From an uncultured Rhodospirillales bacterium (GTDB lineage: Bacteria; Pseudomonadota; Alphaproteobacteria; Acetobacterales; Acetobacteraceae), in the NCBI GenBank assembly GCA_903927465.1, contig CAIYMY010000110.1:1-34104 (forward strand): a stretch of DNA of 34,104 bases, given 5' to 3'. Shown here in pieces: positions 25,024 through 33,960 of the stretch; positions within the stretch are counted from its first letter, which is position 1, and the number at the start of each line of letters is the position of its first letter. Below the pieces are notes generated by a model. The model saw only the letters and a list, made by a program, of their open reading frames with translations, had not been told where the DNA came from and made no database searches. The translations under genes were made by a program, and so were the position numbers.

Positions 25024-25206
25024 TCACGTCAGCGGCGGCGCCAGCCAGCGCTGAAAGCCGGGCCTTTCGCCAAGCTTGGCGTACCAGCCCGCTAGGGTGG
25101 GGAATTCCGGCATGCCAGGCAGGCGTACTTCAGGGCCAAACCAGCGCCGCGCGTAGCAGCCCAGTCCGCCATGGCGCGCTATCCAGGCATCCACCGTCTG
25201 CCAGAG
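25024..25206 (-). pseudogene. Truncated GST copy (C-terminal remnant)
   Basis: Read on the minus strand this gives about 60 residues matching the C-terminus of the intact GST at 25878-26510, from VDAWIARHGG through LGCYARRWFGPEVRLPGMP to RWLAPPLT and a TGA stop. The two copies are very similar at DNA level. The remnant lacks 14 residues (PYLDGATMTIADIV) by an in-frame 42-base deletion and has no N-terminal domain or start codon. Its frame continues directly from the stop codon of the lipoprotein gene, marking the breakpoint at about 25206. Confidence 0.88.
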
Positions 25207-25866
25207 CTAACAACCACCTGCAAATGGCACATCAATCCGCGTATCTGTTGAATCAGGTCTTGGGAAAGAACCGAACAATACTGGTAGAATATTTCGTGCC
25301 AGTACAGCAGGCTGTCCGCAGGGACCTTCACTGATTGCGCGAGTCTCGTACACTTTTCTAGGTGTCGAACCTATTTTCTCATATAAATCAAACGCTCCAT
25401 GCCGTGTAAATATGCGTGCGTTGACAGAATGAGTTTGGCTACCCACGACACCATAGGTTGGTTGGAAGGTGGTTACGCCGCCAAATGTTGTCGCTGACAA
25501 AACTCCGGTCTGACCGAAAATAGGCGTCGAAAATATGCGCTGTTCTGTACGACCGCTGTCAATTCGAAAGTCTACTAGAGCCACAAGTTGAGCCTCTCGC
25601 TCTGATTCCACAATCAAGGCACCATGTGATCTCAATTCGTTCGATGCAATTCGTCTATGTGATTCAAATTCGAGTGTACCCAACTGCGCCCTATCTAGCG
25701 CAGAGACGAACACTTTTCGATTAGTGACCGTCGGACTGTCAACGCTGAAGGCGGTTACGCGAACCTTTGCAATAGGTGGTACCCCAGGTGTGTCGGCACA
25801 ACTAACGGCCCCCATCAACACCAAGAGAGCCAAGATTTTGATACTTGCTTGCGGGTGGGCAGGCAT
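25207..25866 (-). CDS. Putative lipoprotein of unknown function, AT-richer than neighbours
   Basis: The 219-residue product has a hydrophobic signal (ILALLVLMGAVSC) with a probable lipoprotein Cys near residue 23. It is followed by a mixed alpha/beta region including TLEFESHRRIASNELRSHG and a Gly/Thr-rich stretch reading TYGVVGSQTHSVNARIF. The layout is reminiscent of DUF4136-like lipoproteins, but I would not assign it. GGAG precedes the ATG. Base composition is clearly lower in GC and codon use is more even than in adjacent genes, suggesting horizontal origin. It sits between an intact GST and a GST remnant. Confidence 0.75.
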   Translation of the reverse strand: MPAHPQASIKILALLVLMGAVSCADTPGVPPIAKVRVTAFSVDSPTVTNRKVFVSALDRAQLGTLEFESHRRIASNELRSHGALIVESEREAQLVALVDFRIDSGRTEQRIFSTPIFGQTGVLSATTFGGVTTFQPTYGVVGSQTHSVNARIFTRHGAFDLYEKIGSTPRKVYETRAISEGPCGQPAVLARNILPVLFGSFPRPDSTDTRIDVPFAGGC

Positions 25867-25877
25867 GGGGTGCTCCG

Positions 25878-26510
25878 TCAGGTGAGCGGCGGCGCTAGCC
25901 AGCGTTGGAAGCCGGGCCTTTCGCCAAGTTTGGCGTACCAGCGCGCCAGGGTGGGGAATTGCGGCATGCCGGGCAGGCGCACTTCAGGGCCAAACCAGCG
26001 CCGCGCGTAACAACCCAGCACGATATCGGCGATGGTCATGGTCGCGCCATCCAGATACGGCCCGCCATGGCGCGCGATCCAGGCATCGAGGATCGCCCAG
26101 CATTCGCCGGCGGCCTGTGCTGCCGCTTCAATCTGCGCCATGTCGCGCTTTTCCGGCGGTGTGCGCACCTGGCCCCAGAACAGATTGCGCTCAGCCGGGC
26201 CCAGGGTAGTTAGCTGCCAATCCATCCAGCGATCCGCCAAAGCGCGCGCTGCCGGGTCTGCCGGGTAAAGTGGGCTTTGGTATTTCATCGCCAAATAGCG
26301 CAGCACGCTATTTGATTCCCACAGCACGAAATCGCCATCTTCCAGCGTGGGCACGCGGCCATTCGGGTTCATGGCGCGGTAATCCGCATCATTCACCCGG
26401 CCATGTTCCATGCCGGCATCCACACGATCATATGGTTGCCCGAGTTCATCGAGCATCCACAGCACCTTCTTCACATTGATCGAATTGGTGCGGCCCCAAA
26501 GCTTCAACAT
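25878..26510 (-). CDS. Glutathione S-transferase family protein
   Basis: The 210-residue enzyme would conjugate or reduce substrates with glutathione in the cytoplasm. It has an N-terminal thioredoxin-like domain with the RTNSINVKKVLW active-site loop, the cis-proline GRVPTLEDG, and the glutathione-contacting WESNSVLRYLA. The C-terminal helical domain contains GPYLDGATMTIADIVLG. The ATG at 26510 gives the usual start; an upstream start at 26570 lies within gshB and is rejected. It follows gshB by one base, so glutathione synthesis and use are co-expressed. Its 3' end is duplicated at 25024-25206. Confidence 0.94.
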   Translation of the reverse strand: MLKLWGRTNSINVKKVLWMLDELGQPYDRVDAGMEHGRVNDADYRAMNPNGRVPTLEDGDFVLWESNSVLRYLAMKYQSPLYPADPAARALADRWMDWQLTTLGPAERNLFWGQVRTPPEKRDMAQIEAAAQAAGECWAILDAWIARHGGPYLDGATMTIADIVLGCYARRWFGPEVRLPGMPQFPTLARWYAKLGERPGFQRWLAPPLT

Positions 26511-26511
26511 C

Positions 26512-27462
26512 TCAGCGCCTTTTCGCTTCAATCGCGTCCCAGATGGCGCGTTCCAGATACACGCCATCAAAGCGCGCCAATTCCTGCAAGCCGGTTGGGC
26601 TGGTCACATTGATTTCAGTGAGGTAGCCGCCAATCACATCAATGCCCACAAAGATCAGGCCGCGCGCCTTCAATTCCGGGCCGATGCGCGCACAGATTTC
26701 CATCTCCCGCTCTGTCAGCTTGGTGGGTTCCGCCCGCCCGCCGACATGCATATTGGACCGCGCCTCACCGGCCGCAGGCACGCGATTGATGCCGCCCATG
26801 GCAACGCCATCCACCAGGATGATGCGCTTATCACCTTCCCGCACCGCGGGCAGGTATTGCTGGATCATCAGCGGTTCACGCGAACGTTCCGTGAAAAGCT
26901 CCACCAGCGCATTCATATTCGGATCATCGGGGCGCAGATGGAACACGCCCGCGCCGCCATTGCCGAAAAGCGGCTTGATGATGATGTCGCCATGTTCCGC
27001 CCGGAAGGCTGCGATGCGGCGGCGGTCTGCGGTCACCATCGTAACCGGCATCAAATCCGGGAAATGCGTGACGAACAGCTTTTCCGGCGCATTGCGCACC
27101 TGGGCGGGATCATTCACCACCAGGGTCTTGGGGTGGATATGTTCCAGGATATGGGTGGCCGTGATGTAGCCCATGTCAAAGGGGGGGTCCTGGCGCATCA
27201 GCACCACATCGGCATCGCGGCCAAGGTCCAGCTCCTCCTCCGCGCCGAAGCTATAGTGGTTGCCATATTCGCGCCGGAGCGTGATGGGCCGCGCCCAGGC
27301 AGTCACGCGCCCGCCGCGCAGGGCCAAATCCCGGACATGGTAATGCCAGAGCTTATGGCCCCGCGCCTGGGCTTCCAGCATCAGGGCGAAGGTGGAATCG
27401 CCATCAATATTAATGGTTTCGATCGGGTCCATCTGGACCGCAACGCGCAGGGAAGTCGTCAT
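26512..27462 (-). CDS. gshB: Glutathione synthetase
   Basis: GshB joins gamma-glutamylcysteine and glycine using ATP. The 316-residue prokaryotic-type enzyme starts with [20 protein letters not shown] and carries the [14 protein letters not shown] substrate region. The ATP-grasp elements are [15 protein letters not shown] and [21 protein letters not shown], the last providing Mg/ATP ligands. Length is typical. It leads the gshB-GST-lipoprotein-(GST remnant)-PuuD-like run; gshA is not in the window. Confidence 0.97.
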   Translation of the reverse strand: MTTSLRVAVQMDPIETINIDGDSTFALMLEAQARGHKLWHYHVRDLALRGGRVTAWARPITLRREYGNHYSFGAEEELDLGRDADVVLMRQDPPFDMGYITATHILEHIHPKTLVVNDPAQVRNAPEKLFVTHFPDLMPVTMVTADRRRIAAFRAEHGDIIIKPLFGNGGAGVFHLRPDDPNMNALVELFTERSREPLMIQQYLPAVREGDKRIILVDGVAMGGINRVPAAGEARSNMHVGGRAEPTKLTEREMEICARIGPELKARGLIFVGIDVIGGYLTEINVTSPTGLQELARFDGVYLERAIWDAIEAKRR

Positions 27463-27668
27463 GGCAATGATCCTGATTCTTAGCTTTCAGGGGGTCTTGA
27501 AGCCGAGAAAGCGGCGCTGCGCCAGCCCGGGGCAGGGCGGGCCGAAGCCTGGCGTCTTAAAAAACCTCAACAAGCTTATTGCCTTTCCCACGATGCCCTG
27601 CGTAACCTTCCAAAAGTAATATCACGGATGCCGCTCAAGGCCCGGACAAAACGGAGGAGATTAGGTTC

Positions 27669-29024
27669 ATGTCAGGCTTAAAAAGACGCGATTTGTTGCT
27701 CGCAGGCGCGGGTGTTGCGGCTGCAGGGACACTGTCCGCCCCCATGGTCCATGGCCAAGGCACCGGCGGCACGTTGCGTTGCGGCTTCTGGGACCATTGG
27801 GTGCCCAATGGCAATGTGGTGATGCGCGAGCTTTGCGCCGAATGGGGCCGGGCCAATCGCGTGGACGTGCAGATGGATACTGTAACATCCAACGGCAACC
27901 AAATCCTGCTGACCATCAATGCCCAGGCGCAGTCGCGCACCGGCTATGATTTGATGTCCTTCCCCGCGTGGGAGCCGAGCAACCACCAGCGCATGCTTGA
28001 GCCGGTGGATGATGTGATGCGCAATCTGACCCAGAAATACGGCGCGGTGACCCCAGCGGCTGAATATCTGGGCAAGCCTAGTGGCAATTGGGTGGCCATC
28101 CCGGCCGTTGCTGGTACGCAGTTGAAGCCCGCTTGTGTGCGCTTTGACCTGATGCAGCAGCATGCCGGAATTGACATTCGCGCCATGTGGCCGGCCCAGA
28201 ACGCTGCCGGCCCCACCGCGGGTCAATGGAATTGGGAAACCTTCGCCAAGGCCGCAGAAGCCTGCCACAAGGCCGGCTTTGCCTTTGGCCTGCCGATGGG
28301 CAGCTTTACCGATGCGGTGGATTGGGTCGGCTCGCTTTTCGCGTCCTACGGTGCCTTCCTGATGGATGACAAGGGCGCTGTGACGGTGCGTAATAATGCA
28401 AAGCTGCGTGCTGCGGTGGAAATGTGCGTCCGTATCAGCCGCTTCCTGCCGAATGATGTCTGGGCCTGGGATGATGGCGGCAATAACCGCGCGCTGATTT
28501 CCGGACGTTCGGCGCTGGTCTTCAACCCGCCTTCAGCGTGGGCGGTGGCAAAGCGCGATGCGCCGCAAGTGGCGGAAAATTGCTGGACGGTGCCGATGCC
28601 GGCCGGGCCGGAAGGGCGCTTCGCGCCTTATCTGCCTTATTTCTGGGGTATCTGGAACTTTAGTCGCAATAAGGGCGCGGCCAAGGCCTTCCTGGAATGG
28701 CTGTCTGATCGCGCCCAGGCGGAACGCCAGACCAATGGGTCCGGTGGCTATGACATTCCGCCCTTCACCAGCATGTCGGACTTTAAGGTTTGGGAAACCG
28801 AAGGCCCGCCGGTTGGTTCAGTCTATAACTACCCGGTGCGCGCGCACCATAATTCGCGTACCTCCATCGCCATGGCGCCCGCGCCGGCAGCAATGGCGGT
28901 GCAGATGTATAATCAGGGCCTGAATACCAAGCTCATTGCCCGCATCGTGCAGGGTGGTGAATCGGTGGATCAGGCGCTGGGTTGGGTTGAGCGCGAGCTG
29001 AATACCATCCGCCGGGGCGGCTGA
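27669..29024 (+). CDS. ABC transporter extracellular solute-binding protein, family 1
   Basis: The periplasmic receptor of a sugar-type importer. The 451-residue product has a twin-arginine-like signal (KRRDLLLAGAGVAAAGTLSAP) and a family-1 solute-binding fold, with LLTINAQAQSRTGYDLMSFPAWEP near the N-lobe and a Trp-rich ligand region (YLPYFWGIWNF). A strong GGAGGA precedes the ATG. It is first in the operon, followed by a hairpin that could let it be made in excess over the permeases. The 206-bp gap upstream (27463-27668) should hold the promoter; none was identified with confidence. Confidence 0.93.
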   Translation: MSGLKRRDLLLAGAGVAAAGTLSAPMVHGQGTGGTLRCGFWDHWVPNGNVVMRELCAEWGRANRVDVQMDTVTSNGNQILLTINAQAQSRTGYDLMSFPAWEPSNHQRMLEPVDDVMRNLTQKYGAVTPAAEYLGKPSGNWVAIPAVAGTQLKPACVRFDLMQQHAGIDIRAMWPAQNAAGPTAGQWNWETFAKAAEACHKAGFAFGLPMGSFTDAVDWVGSLFASYGAFLMDDKGAVTVRNNAKLRAAVEMCVRISRFLPNDVWAWDDGGNNRALISGRSALVFNPPSAWAVAKRDAPQVAENCWTVPMPAGPEGRFAPYLPYFWGIWNFSRNKGAAKAFLEWLSDRAQAERQTNGSGGYDIPPFTSMSDFKVWETEGPPVGSVYNYPVRAHHNSRTSIAMAPAPAAMAVQMYNQGLNTKLIARIVQGGESVDQALGWVERELNTIRRGG

Positions 29025-29032
29025 CCGCGCAT

Positions 29033-29060
29033 GACGGGCGGCGCTGCGCCGCCCGTCTTT
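29033..29060 (+). terminator. Intercistronic hairpin after the binding-protein gene
   Basis: GACGGGCGGCG (29033-29043) pairs perfectly with CGCCGCCCGTC (29047-29057) over a CTG loop, followed by TTT. It lies 9 bases after the binding-protein stop and 24 bases before the first permease. Such stems often protect the upstream message or cause partial termination, so that binding protein exceeds permease. The short T-run makes full termination unlikely. Confidence 0.75.
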
Positions 29061-29083
29061 CACTTTCAGGAAAGGTTCAGCCC

Positions 29084-30046
29084 ATGGCCGCTGACGCTAG
29101 CATGGCGCCACCTATGACACCTGCGCCCGGTTCAGGGCGCGCATCAACCCTGCAACGCCTTGCGCGGCGGCGGTCATCCATTGCCGTTTTAATGACTACG
29201 CCCTTGCTTGTGGTGCTTTTAGGCCTGGTTGCCTATCCGGCAGGTTATGGGATTTACCTTTCCACACTCAATCGCCGCATGACCGGCTTTATGGAAGCCG
29301 AATGGCTGCCCAATGGTCTCGGCAATTTTGAAATTCTGTTCGAAAGCGAAACCTTCTGGGCCGTTGCCCTACAATCCTGCATTTTTGCCATCACCGCGGT
29401 GATCCTGAAGGCGCTGATTGGCTTTTGGCTGGCCCACATGCTGAACGACATCCCAGCCAAGGGGCAACGCAAATGGCGCGGCATGCTGCTGATTCCCTGG
29501 GTTATTCCGCCGGCGCTTTCTACGCTTGGCTGGTGGTGGATGTTTGATCCCTCCTATTCTTCCATCAATTGGCTGTTCCAGGTGGTCGGCATTGCGGAAG
29601 TGCCCTGGCTTGGGGAGAAATGGTGGGCACGGCTTTCCATCATCATCGTCAATGTCTGGTATGGCGCGCCGTTTTTCATGATCATGTATCTGGCAGCACT
29701 TAAATCCGTGCCCGAACAGCTTTATGAGGCCGCCGCCATTGATGGCGCCTCAAGCTGGCAGCGCTTGCGTTACGTGACCTTGCCGATGATGGCGAACATC
29801 ATATCCATCACGGTGTTGTTCAGCCTGATTGTCACCTTCTCCAATTACGACATTGTGCGCGTGCTGACCAATGGCGGGCCGCGTGATCTGACGCATGTTT
29901 TTGCGTCCTACGCGTTCCAGGTAGGTATTCTTTCGGGCAATATCCCGCGTGGTGCTGCGGTTAGCCTGTTCATGTTTCCGATCCTGGCGATTTGCGCCTT
30001 TTTCGTCCTGCGCGGCGTCACCCGCCGCAACAAGGAGCAGATGTAA
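29084..30046 (+). CDS. ABC transporter permease (MalF-like)
   Basis: An inner-membrane channel subunit of a carbohydrate importer (CUT1 type). The 320-residue protein has a hydrophilic N-terminus, a first helix near LLVVLLGLVAYPAGYGIYL, and about six helices in all. The EAA loop reads YEAAAIDGASSWQRLRYVTLP, where the ATPase docks. The stop and the next start overlap in TAATG. It pairs with the following permease. Confidence 0.94.
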   Translation: MAADASMAPPMTPAPGSGRASTLQRLARRRSSIAVLMTTPLLVVLLGLVAYPAGYGIYLSTLNRRMTGFMEAEWLPNGLGNFEILFESETFWAVALQSCIFAITAVILKALIGFWLAHMLNDIPAKGQRKWRGMLLIPWVIPPALSTLGWWWMFDPSYSSINWLFQVVGIAEVPWLGEKWWARLSIIIVNVWYGAPFFMIMYLAALKSVPEQLYEAAAIDGASSWQRLRYVTLPMMANIISITVLFSLIVTFSNYDIVRVLTNGGPRDLTHVFASYAFQVGILSGNIPRGAAVSLFMFPILAICAFFVLRGVTRRNKEQM

Positions 30047-30945
30047 TGTCCGCGACCCCTACAAGCCGTCGCGATCTGCCCGGTATTTATAGCAAAGCGG
30101 GATCACTCCGTGCTGAACGGCGCTGGGCGCTGATCTGGGCCTATATTTCGCTGATCATATCCGCGGCCATCCTTCTCATGCCGCCGGTTTATATGCTGAT
30201 CACCAGCTTCAAAACCAGCCGCGAAATTGCTGATCAGAACGGCAACCCCTGGATCGTGCGCGATCCGACACTTGGTAATTATTGGGCGCTGATTGCCGAT
30301 CCGATGTTCCAAGGCTTCTTCTTCAATAGCGTCATCATTACCCTGGTGGTGGTAGTGCTGACCATGGTGATTTCGATCCTGGCTGCCTTCGCACTTTCGC
30401 GTATGCGCTTCTGGGGCAGCCAAGTTTTGGCCACAGGCGTCTTCCTGACCTATCTAGTGCCGGATACGCTGCTGTTCATTCCGCTCTATCAGATTGTGGG
30501 CGGGCTTGGCTTGCTCAATTCCATCTGGGGCCTGATCCTGGTTTATCCGACACTCACGGTGCCTTTCTGCACCTGGATCATGATTGGCTATTTCGCTTCC
30601 ATCCCAAAGGAATTGGATGAAGCGGCGCTGATTGATGGCGCCACCTGGCCGCAAATGCTGATGAAGATTTTTATTCCCGTAGCGCTGCCTGGCATTATTG
30701 CCGCGACGATCTTTGCCTTCACGGTTTCCTGGGCAGCTTTTGTTTATCCCACCGCCTTCATCACCACGCCGGATCAGATGCCGCTCACCATCGGCGTTGT
30801 ATCGCAGCTGGTGCGTGGGGATACTTTCGCCTGGGGGCAGATCATGGCAGGGGCCTTACTGGCCGCGCTACCGCCAGTGATCGTGTACGCCTTCCTCATG
30901 GATTATTACATCGCCGGCCTGACCGCCGGCGCGACCAAGGGTTGA
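30046..30945 (+). CDS. Carbohydrate ABC transporter permease (MalG-like)
   Basis: The second channel subunit, 299 residues from the ATG at 30046, which overlaps the preceding stop. An earlier frame start at 29992 lies within the first permease and is rejected. About six membrane helices are seen. The N-terminal periplasmic entry motif PPVYMLITSFKTSREI and the EAA loop DEAALIDGATWPQMLMKIFIP are typical of MalG/UgpE-type permeases. The ATPase gene follows after 6 bases. Confidence 0.95.
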   Translation: MSATPTSRRDLPGIYSKAGSLRAERRWALIWAYISLIISAAILLMPPVYMLITSFKTSREIADQNGNPWIVRDPTLGNYWALIADPMFQGFFFNSVIITLVVVVLTMVISILAAFALSRMRFWGSQVLATGVFLTYLVPDTLLFIPLYQIVGGLGLLNSIWGLILVYPTLTVPFCTWIMIGYFASIPKELDEAALIDGATWPQMLMKIFIPVALPGIIAATIFAFTVSWAAFVYPTAFITTPDQMPLTIGVVSQLVRGDTFAWGQIMAGALLAALPPVIVYAFLMDYYIAGLTAGATKG

Positions 30946-30951
30946 ACAAAC

Positions 30952-32052
30952 ATGGCTCAGGTATCGCTTCGCAAGATCGTCAAGGCCTATGAAGGCGGCG
31001 TTCAGGCAGTCAAAGGCATTGACCTTGAAATCGCCGACCACGAATTCGTCGTCCTGGTCGGGCCTTCGGGCTGCGGCAAATCCACCACGCTCCGCATGAT
31101 TGCTGGGCTGGAGGAAATCACCTCGGGCGATATCGCCATTGGCGGCACACTGGTGAATGACATCCCACCGCGGGATCGTGACATTGCCATGGTGTTCCAG
31201 AATTACGCGCTTTATCCGCACATGAGCGTTTACGACAATATGGCCTTCGGCCTGATGCTTCGGAAATTCCCGAAGGCGGAAATTGATCGCCGCGTGAAGG
31301 AAGCCGCACGCATTCTGGACATCACGCCGCTGCTGGAGCGCAAGCCCAAGGCGCTTTCGGGCGGGCAGCGCCAACGTGTTGCCATGGGCCGCGCCATTGT
31401 GCGCGACCCCAAAGTCTTCCTGTTTGACGAACCGCTTTCCAACCTGGACGCCAAGCTGCGCGTGCAAATGCGCACCGAAATCAAGAAGGTGCATCAGACG
31501 GTGAATACAACCACCGTGTATGTGACGCATGACCAGGTGGAAGCCATGACCTTGGCTGATCGGGTCGTAGTCATGAATCACGGCATCATCGAACAAGTCG
31601 GGCCGCCGCAGGAATTGTATCACCATCCGGCGACGAAATTCGTGGCGGGCTTCATCGGCAGCCCTTCAATGAATTTCATCCCGGCCAGGCTGGAACAGGC
31701 TTCTGGCGCGCTGCGCTTGCATTTGCCGCATGACATTGTGCTGAATGTGCCGGCGGCACGCACCGCGCTCTATCAGCCCCATGCTGGCAAGGATGTGCTG
31801 TTCGGCATCCGCCCCGAACACCTGACGGATGACAAGGCGACGGATAAGGCCAATACCGCGCCGATCACGCTGAAGCCCGACGTGATCGAGCCCATGGGCA
31901 TGGAAACGCTGGTGCATTTCAAGCTGAATGGCACGGAAGTCTCGGCGCGGCTTGATCCAGCGACCCCGGCTGCCGTTGGCGCGCCGCTGTCCTTGATTGC
32001 GCATATGGATCAGATGCATCTGATTGATCCCACCACTGATAAGGTTCTGTGA
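30952..32052 (+). CDS. ABC transporter ATP-binding protein (MalK/UgpC-like)
   Basis: The energising subunit of the importer, at the cytoplasmic membrane face. The 366-residue protein has Walker [10 protein letters not shown], the Q-loop [11 protein letters not shown], signature [14 protein letters not shown], Walker [16 protein letters not shown] and the switch His in [11 protein letters not shown]-terminal TOBE-type regulatory domain includes LFGIRPEHL. All catalytic parts are intact. Its stop overlaps the start of the SDR gene in TGATG. Confidence 0.96.
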   Translation: MAQVSLRKIVKAYEGGVQAVKGIDLEIADHEFVVLVGPSGCGKSTTLRMIAGLEEITSGDIAIGGTLVNDIPPRDRDIAMVFQNYALYPHMSVYDNMAFGLMLRKFPKAEIDRRVKEAARILDITPLLERKPKALSGGQRQRVAMGRAIVRDPKVFLFDEPLSNLDAKLRVQMRTEIKKVHQTVNTTTVYVTHDQVEAMTLADRVVVMNHGIIEQVGPPQELYHHPATKFVAGFIGSPSMNFIPARLEQASGALRLHLPHDIVLNVPAARTALYQPHAGKDVLFGIRPEHLTDDKATDKANTAPITLKPDVIEPMGMETLVHFKLNGTEVSARLDPATPAAVGAPLSLIAHMDQMHLIDPTTDKVL

Positions 32053-32810
32053 TGAAACGTCTTGAAGGAAAAACTGCCTGGGTCACCGGGGCGGGCAGCG
32101 GCATTGGCCGCGCGATTGCCATCTCATTCGCCGCAGAAGGGGCGAAGGTCGCGCTGACTGGGCGGCGCGTTGGTCCGCTTGAAGAAACCGCGAAGATGAT
32201 CGGCGGCGGCGCGGTGATTGTGCCGGCTGACTTGACGGATGAAAAACAAGTCGCCGCCGCACTCGCCAAGGTGGAAGCCACCATCGGCGGGCCGGATATT
32301 CTGGTGAATAATGCGGGCGTCAATCTGCCCAAGCGCTATCTGCACCAGCTAACGCCGGACGCCATTCGCGCGCTGGTGGATGGCAATCTGACTGCGCCCT
32401 TCTTCACCTCGGTCGCGGTGCTGCCGGGTATGAGGAAGCGCGGCGTTGGGCATATCATCCAAATCGCCTCCATGGCGGGGAAGAATATCTCCTTCCTGTC
32501 AGGGCCTGGCTATACGGCGGCGAAGCATGGGTTTGTGGCGCTGTCGCAAAGCATCAATCAGGAAAACGGTATCCATAACATCCGTTCCTGCTGCATCTGC
32601 CCGGGCGAAGTGGCGACCGATATTCTGAAGAACCGGCCCGAACCCGTGCCGCAGGAAGATATTGAACGCCTGTTGCAGCCGGAAGATTTGGCCGCCATGG
32701 CGCTTTTCGTCGCCACCATGCCAGAGCGCGCCAATATCACCGAAATGCTGGTGACGCCCACCTATATGCGGCTGCTCGCGCCACAGGCGAAAAAGATCGC
32801 CGCCATGTAA
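32052..32810 (+). CDS. SDR family oxidoreductase
   Basis: A 252-residue classical SDR with TGAGSGIGRA, an acidic DLTD after strand 4, NNAG, a Ser-containing IQIASMAG, catalytic YTAAK, and a CPGEVATDI loop. The ATG at 32052 overlaps the ATPase stop by one base; a GTG at 32049 is the alternative. Translational coupling to a sugar-type importer suggests it oxidises or reduces the transported polyol, sugar or derived acid. Substrate not determinable from sequence. Confidence 0.93.
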   Translation: MKRLEGKTAWVTGAGSGIGRAIAISFAAEGAKVALTGRRVGPLEETAKMIGGGAVIVPADLTDEKQVAAALAKVEATIGGPDILVNNAGVNLPKRYLHQLTPDAIRALVDGNLTAPFFTSVAVLPGMRKRGVGHIIQIASMAGKNISFLSGPGYTAAKHGFVALSQSINQENGIHNIRSCCICPGEVATDILKNRPEPVPQEDIERLLQPEDLAAMALFVATMPERANITEMLVTPTYMRLLAPQAKKIAAM

Positions 32811-32816
32811 TCGCGC

Positions 32817-32856
32817 CGCGCCGGCTGATCGATGGCCGGCGCGCTTTCCCTTTTTT
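32817..32856 (+). terminator. Rho-independent terminator-like stem-loop
   Basis: CGCGCCGGC (32817-32825) pairs perfectly with GCCGGCGCG (32835-32843) around a nine-base loop, followed by CTTTCCC and six Ts (32851-32856). It lies right after the SDR stop and 16 bases before the Ldh-family start. It probably limits transcription into the last gene, which may rely on read-through or a promoter of its own. Confidence 0.7.
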
Positions 32857-32871
32857 GCGGAGTACCCCCTC

Positions 32872-33960
32872 ATGGGCAGCACCCCTCCCGTTATGGTCAA
32901 TGCCGAGGCGCTTGATGCGCTGGTCGCCAATGTGTTTCAGGCGGCCGGCTGTGATGGCCCGGAATCCAGGCGCATCAGCAGCCATCTGGTGGATGCGAAT
33001 CTGGCCGGGCATGACAGCCATGGCGTGGTGCGCGTGCCGCGCTACGTGGAATGGCTGGAAGCTGGCTATGTGCTGAAGGGCCAGACCGCCGATGTGGTGA
33101 CGGATGGCGGCGCCTTTGCCGTGATTGATGGCAAATGGGGTTTTGGCCAGACCGTGGCGCCCCAAGCCGTGGCGTTTGGCATTAAGCGCGCGGTGGAAAA
33201 TGGCGTTTGCATCACCGCACTTCGCAATGCGGGGCATATCGGCCGCGTTGGCGCCTATGCCGAACAGGCGATGGAAGCCGGCCTAATTTCGATCCATTTC
33301 GTCAATGTCGCGGGCTCCATCCTTGTTGCCCCCTTTGGCGGTGTGGAGCGGCGGTTTTCGACCAATCCGATCTCGATTGGTGTGCCGCTACCGGGCCGGC
33401 CCATTCTGCTGGATTTCGCGACATCGCTGGTGGCTGAAGGCAAGGTCCTGGTCGCGTCATCTGGCGGCAAGGCGTTGCCGGAAGGCGCGCTGATTGAAGC
33501 CGATGGCCGGCTTTCGACCGACCCACATACGCTTTATGGCCCCTACGACACGCTTGGCCCGCGCGATGTTTCCAAGGGCACCGGCGCCATTCGCGCCTTT
33601 GGCGAACACAAGGGTTCGGGCCTTGCCTTCATGTGCGAAATGCTGGCCGGCTGCTTGACCGCGGGCGGCACCAGCGGCCCGGTATCTGAGCGCTCGCGCA
33701 TCGCCAATGGCATGCTGTCCATTTTCATCTCACCCAAGCATTTCGGCACCCAGGCGGAATTTGAACGCATGGGGCTGATTTACGCGGATTGGATTACGGA
33801 AACCCGCCCCGCCGATCCGGCCGCGCCGGTATTGCTGCCAGGTGAACCGGAAGCGACGCGCCGTGCGGAGAGGCTGGCAGATGGTGTGCCGCTGCCGCAG
33901 GATACCTGGGCGAATATCATCGGCACCGCAAAGCGGCTTGGGGTGAATAGCGCGATCTGA
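32872..33960 (+). CDS. Ldh family oxidoreductase (malate/lactate/ureidoglycolate dehydrogenase type)
   Basis: An NAD(P)-dependent 2-hydroxyacid dehydrogenase of the non-Rossmann Ldh2/YiaK family. The 362-residue protein has the family catalytic stretch AGHDSHGVVRVPRYVEW, then DGKWGFGQ, RNAGHIGRVGAYAE, and ISIGVPLPGRPILLDFATS. Length is typical. Relatives act on malate, lactate, ureidoglycolate or 2,3-diketogulonate; the nearby ABC sugar-type importer favours a sugar acid. GGAG lies before the ATG. It is followed almost directly by IS sequence. Confidence 0.93.
   Translation: MGSTPPVMVNAEALDALVANVFQAAGCDGPESRRISSHLVDANLAGHDSHGVVRVPRYVEWLEAGYVLKGQTADVVTDGGAFAVIDGKWGFGQTVAPQAVAFGIKRAVENGVCITALRNAGHIGRVGAYAEQAMEAGLISIHFVNVAGSILVAPFGGVERRFSTNPISIGVPLPGRPILLDFATSLVAEGKVLVASSGGKALPEGALIEADGRLSTDPHTLYGPYDTLGPRDVSKGTGAIRAFGEHKGSGLAFMCEMLAGCLTAGGTSGPVSERSRIANGMLSIFISPKHFGTQAEFERMGLIYADWITETRPADPAAPVLLPGEPEATRRAERLADGVPLPQDTWANIIGTAKRLGVNSAI

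Noticed and set aside
25207-25866. Insertion sequence or transposon carrying the lipoprotein gene
   Set aside because: No transposase, terminal inverted repeats or target duplication could be found; only the GST partial duplication flanks it.
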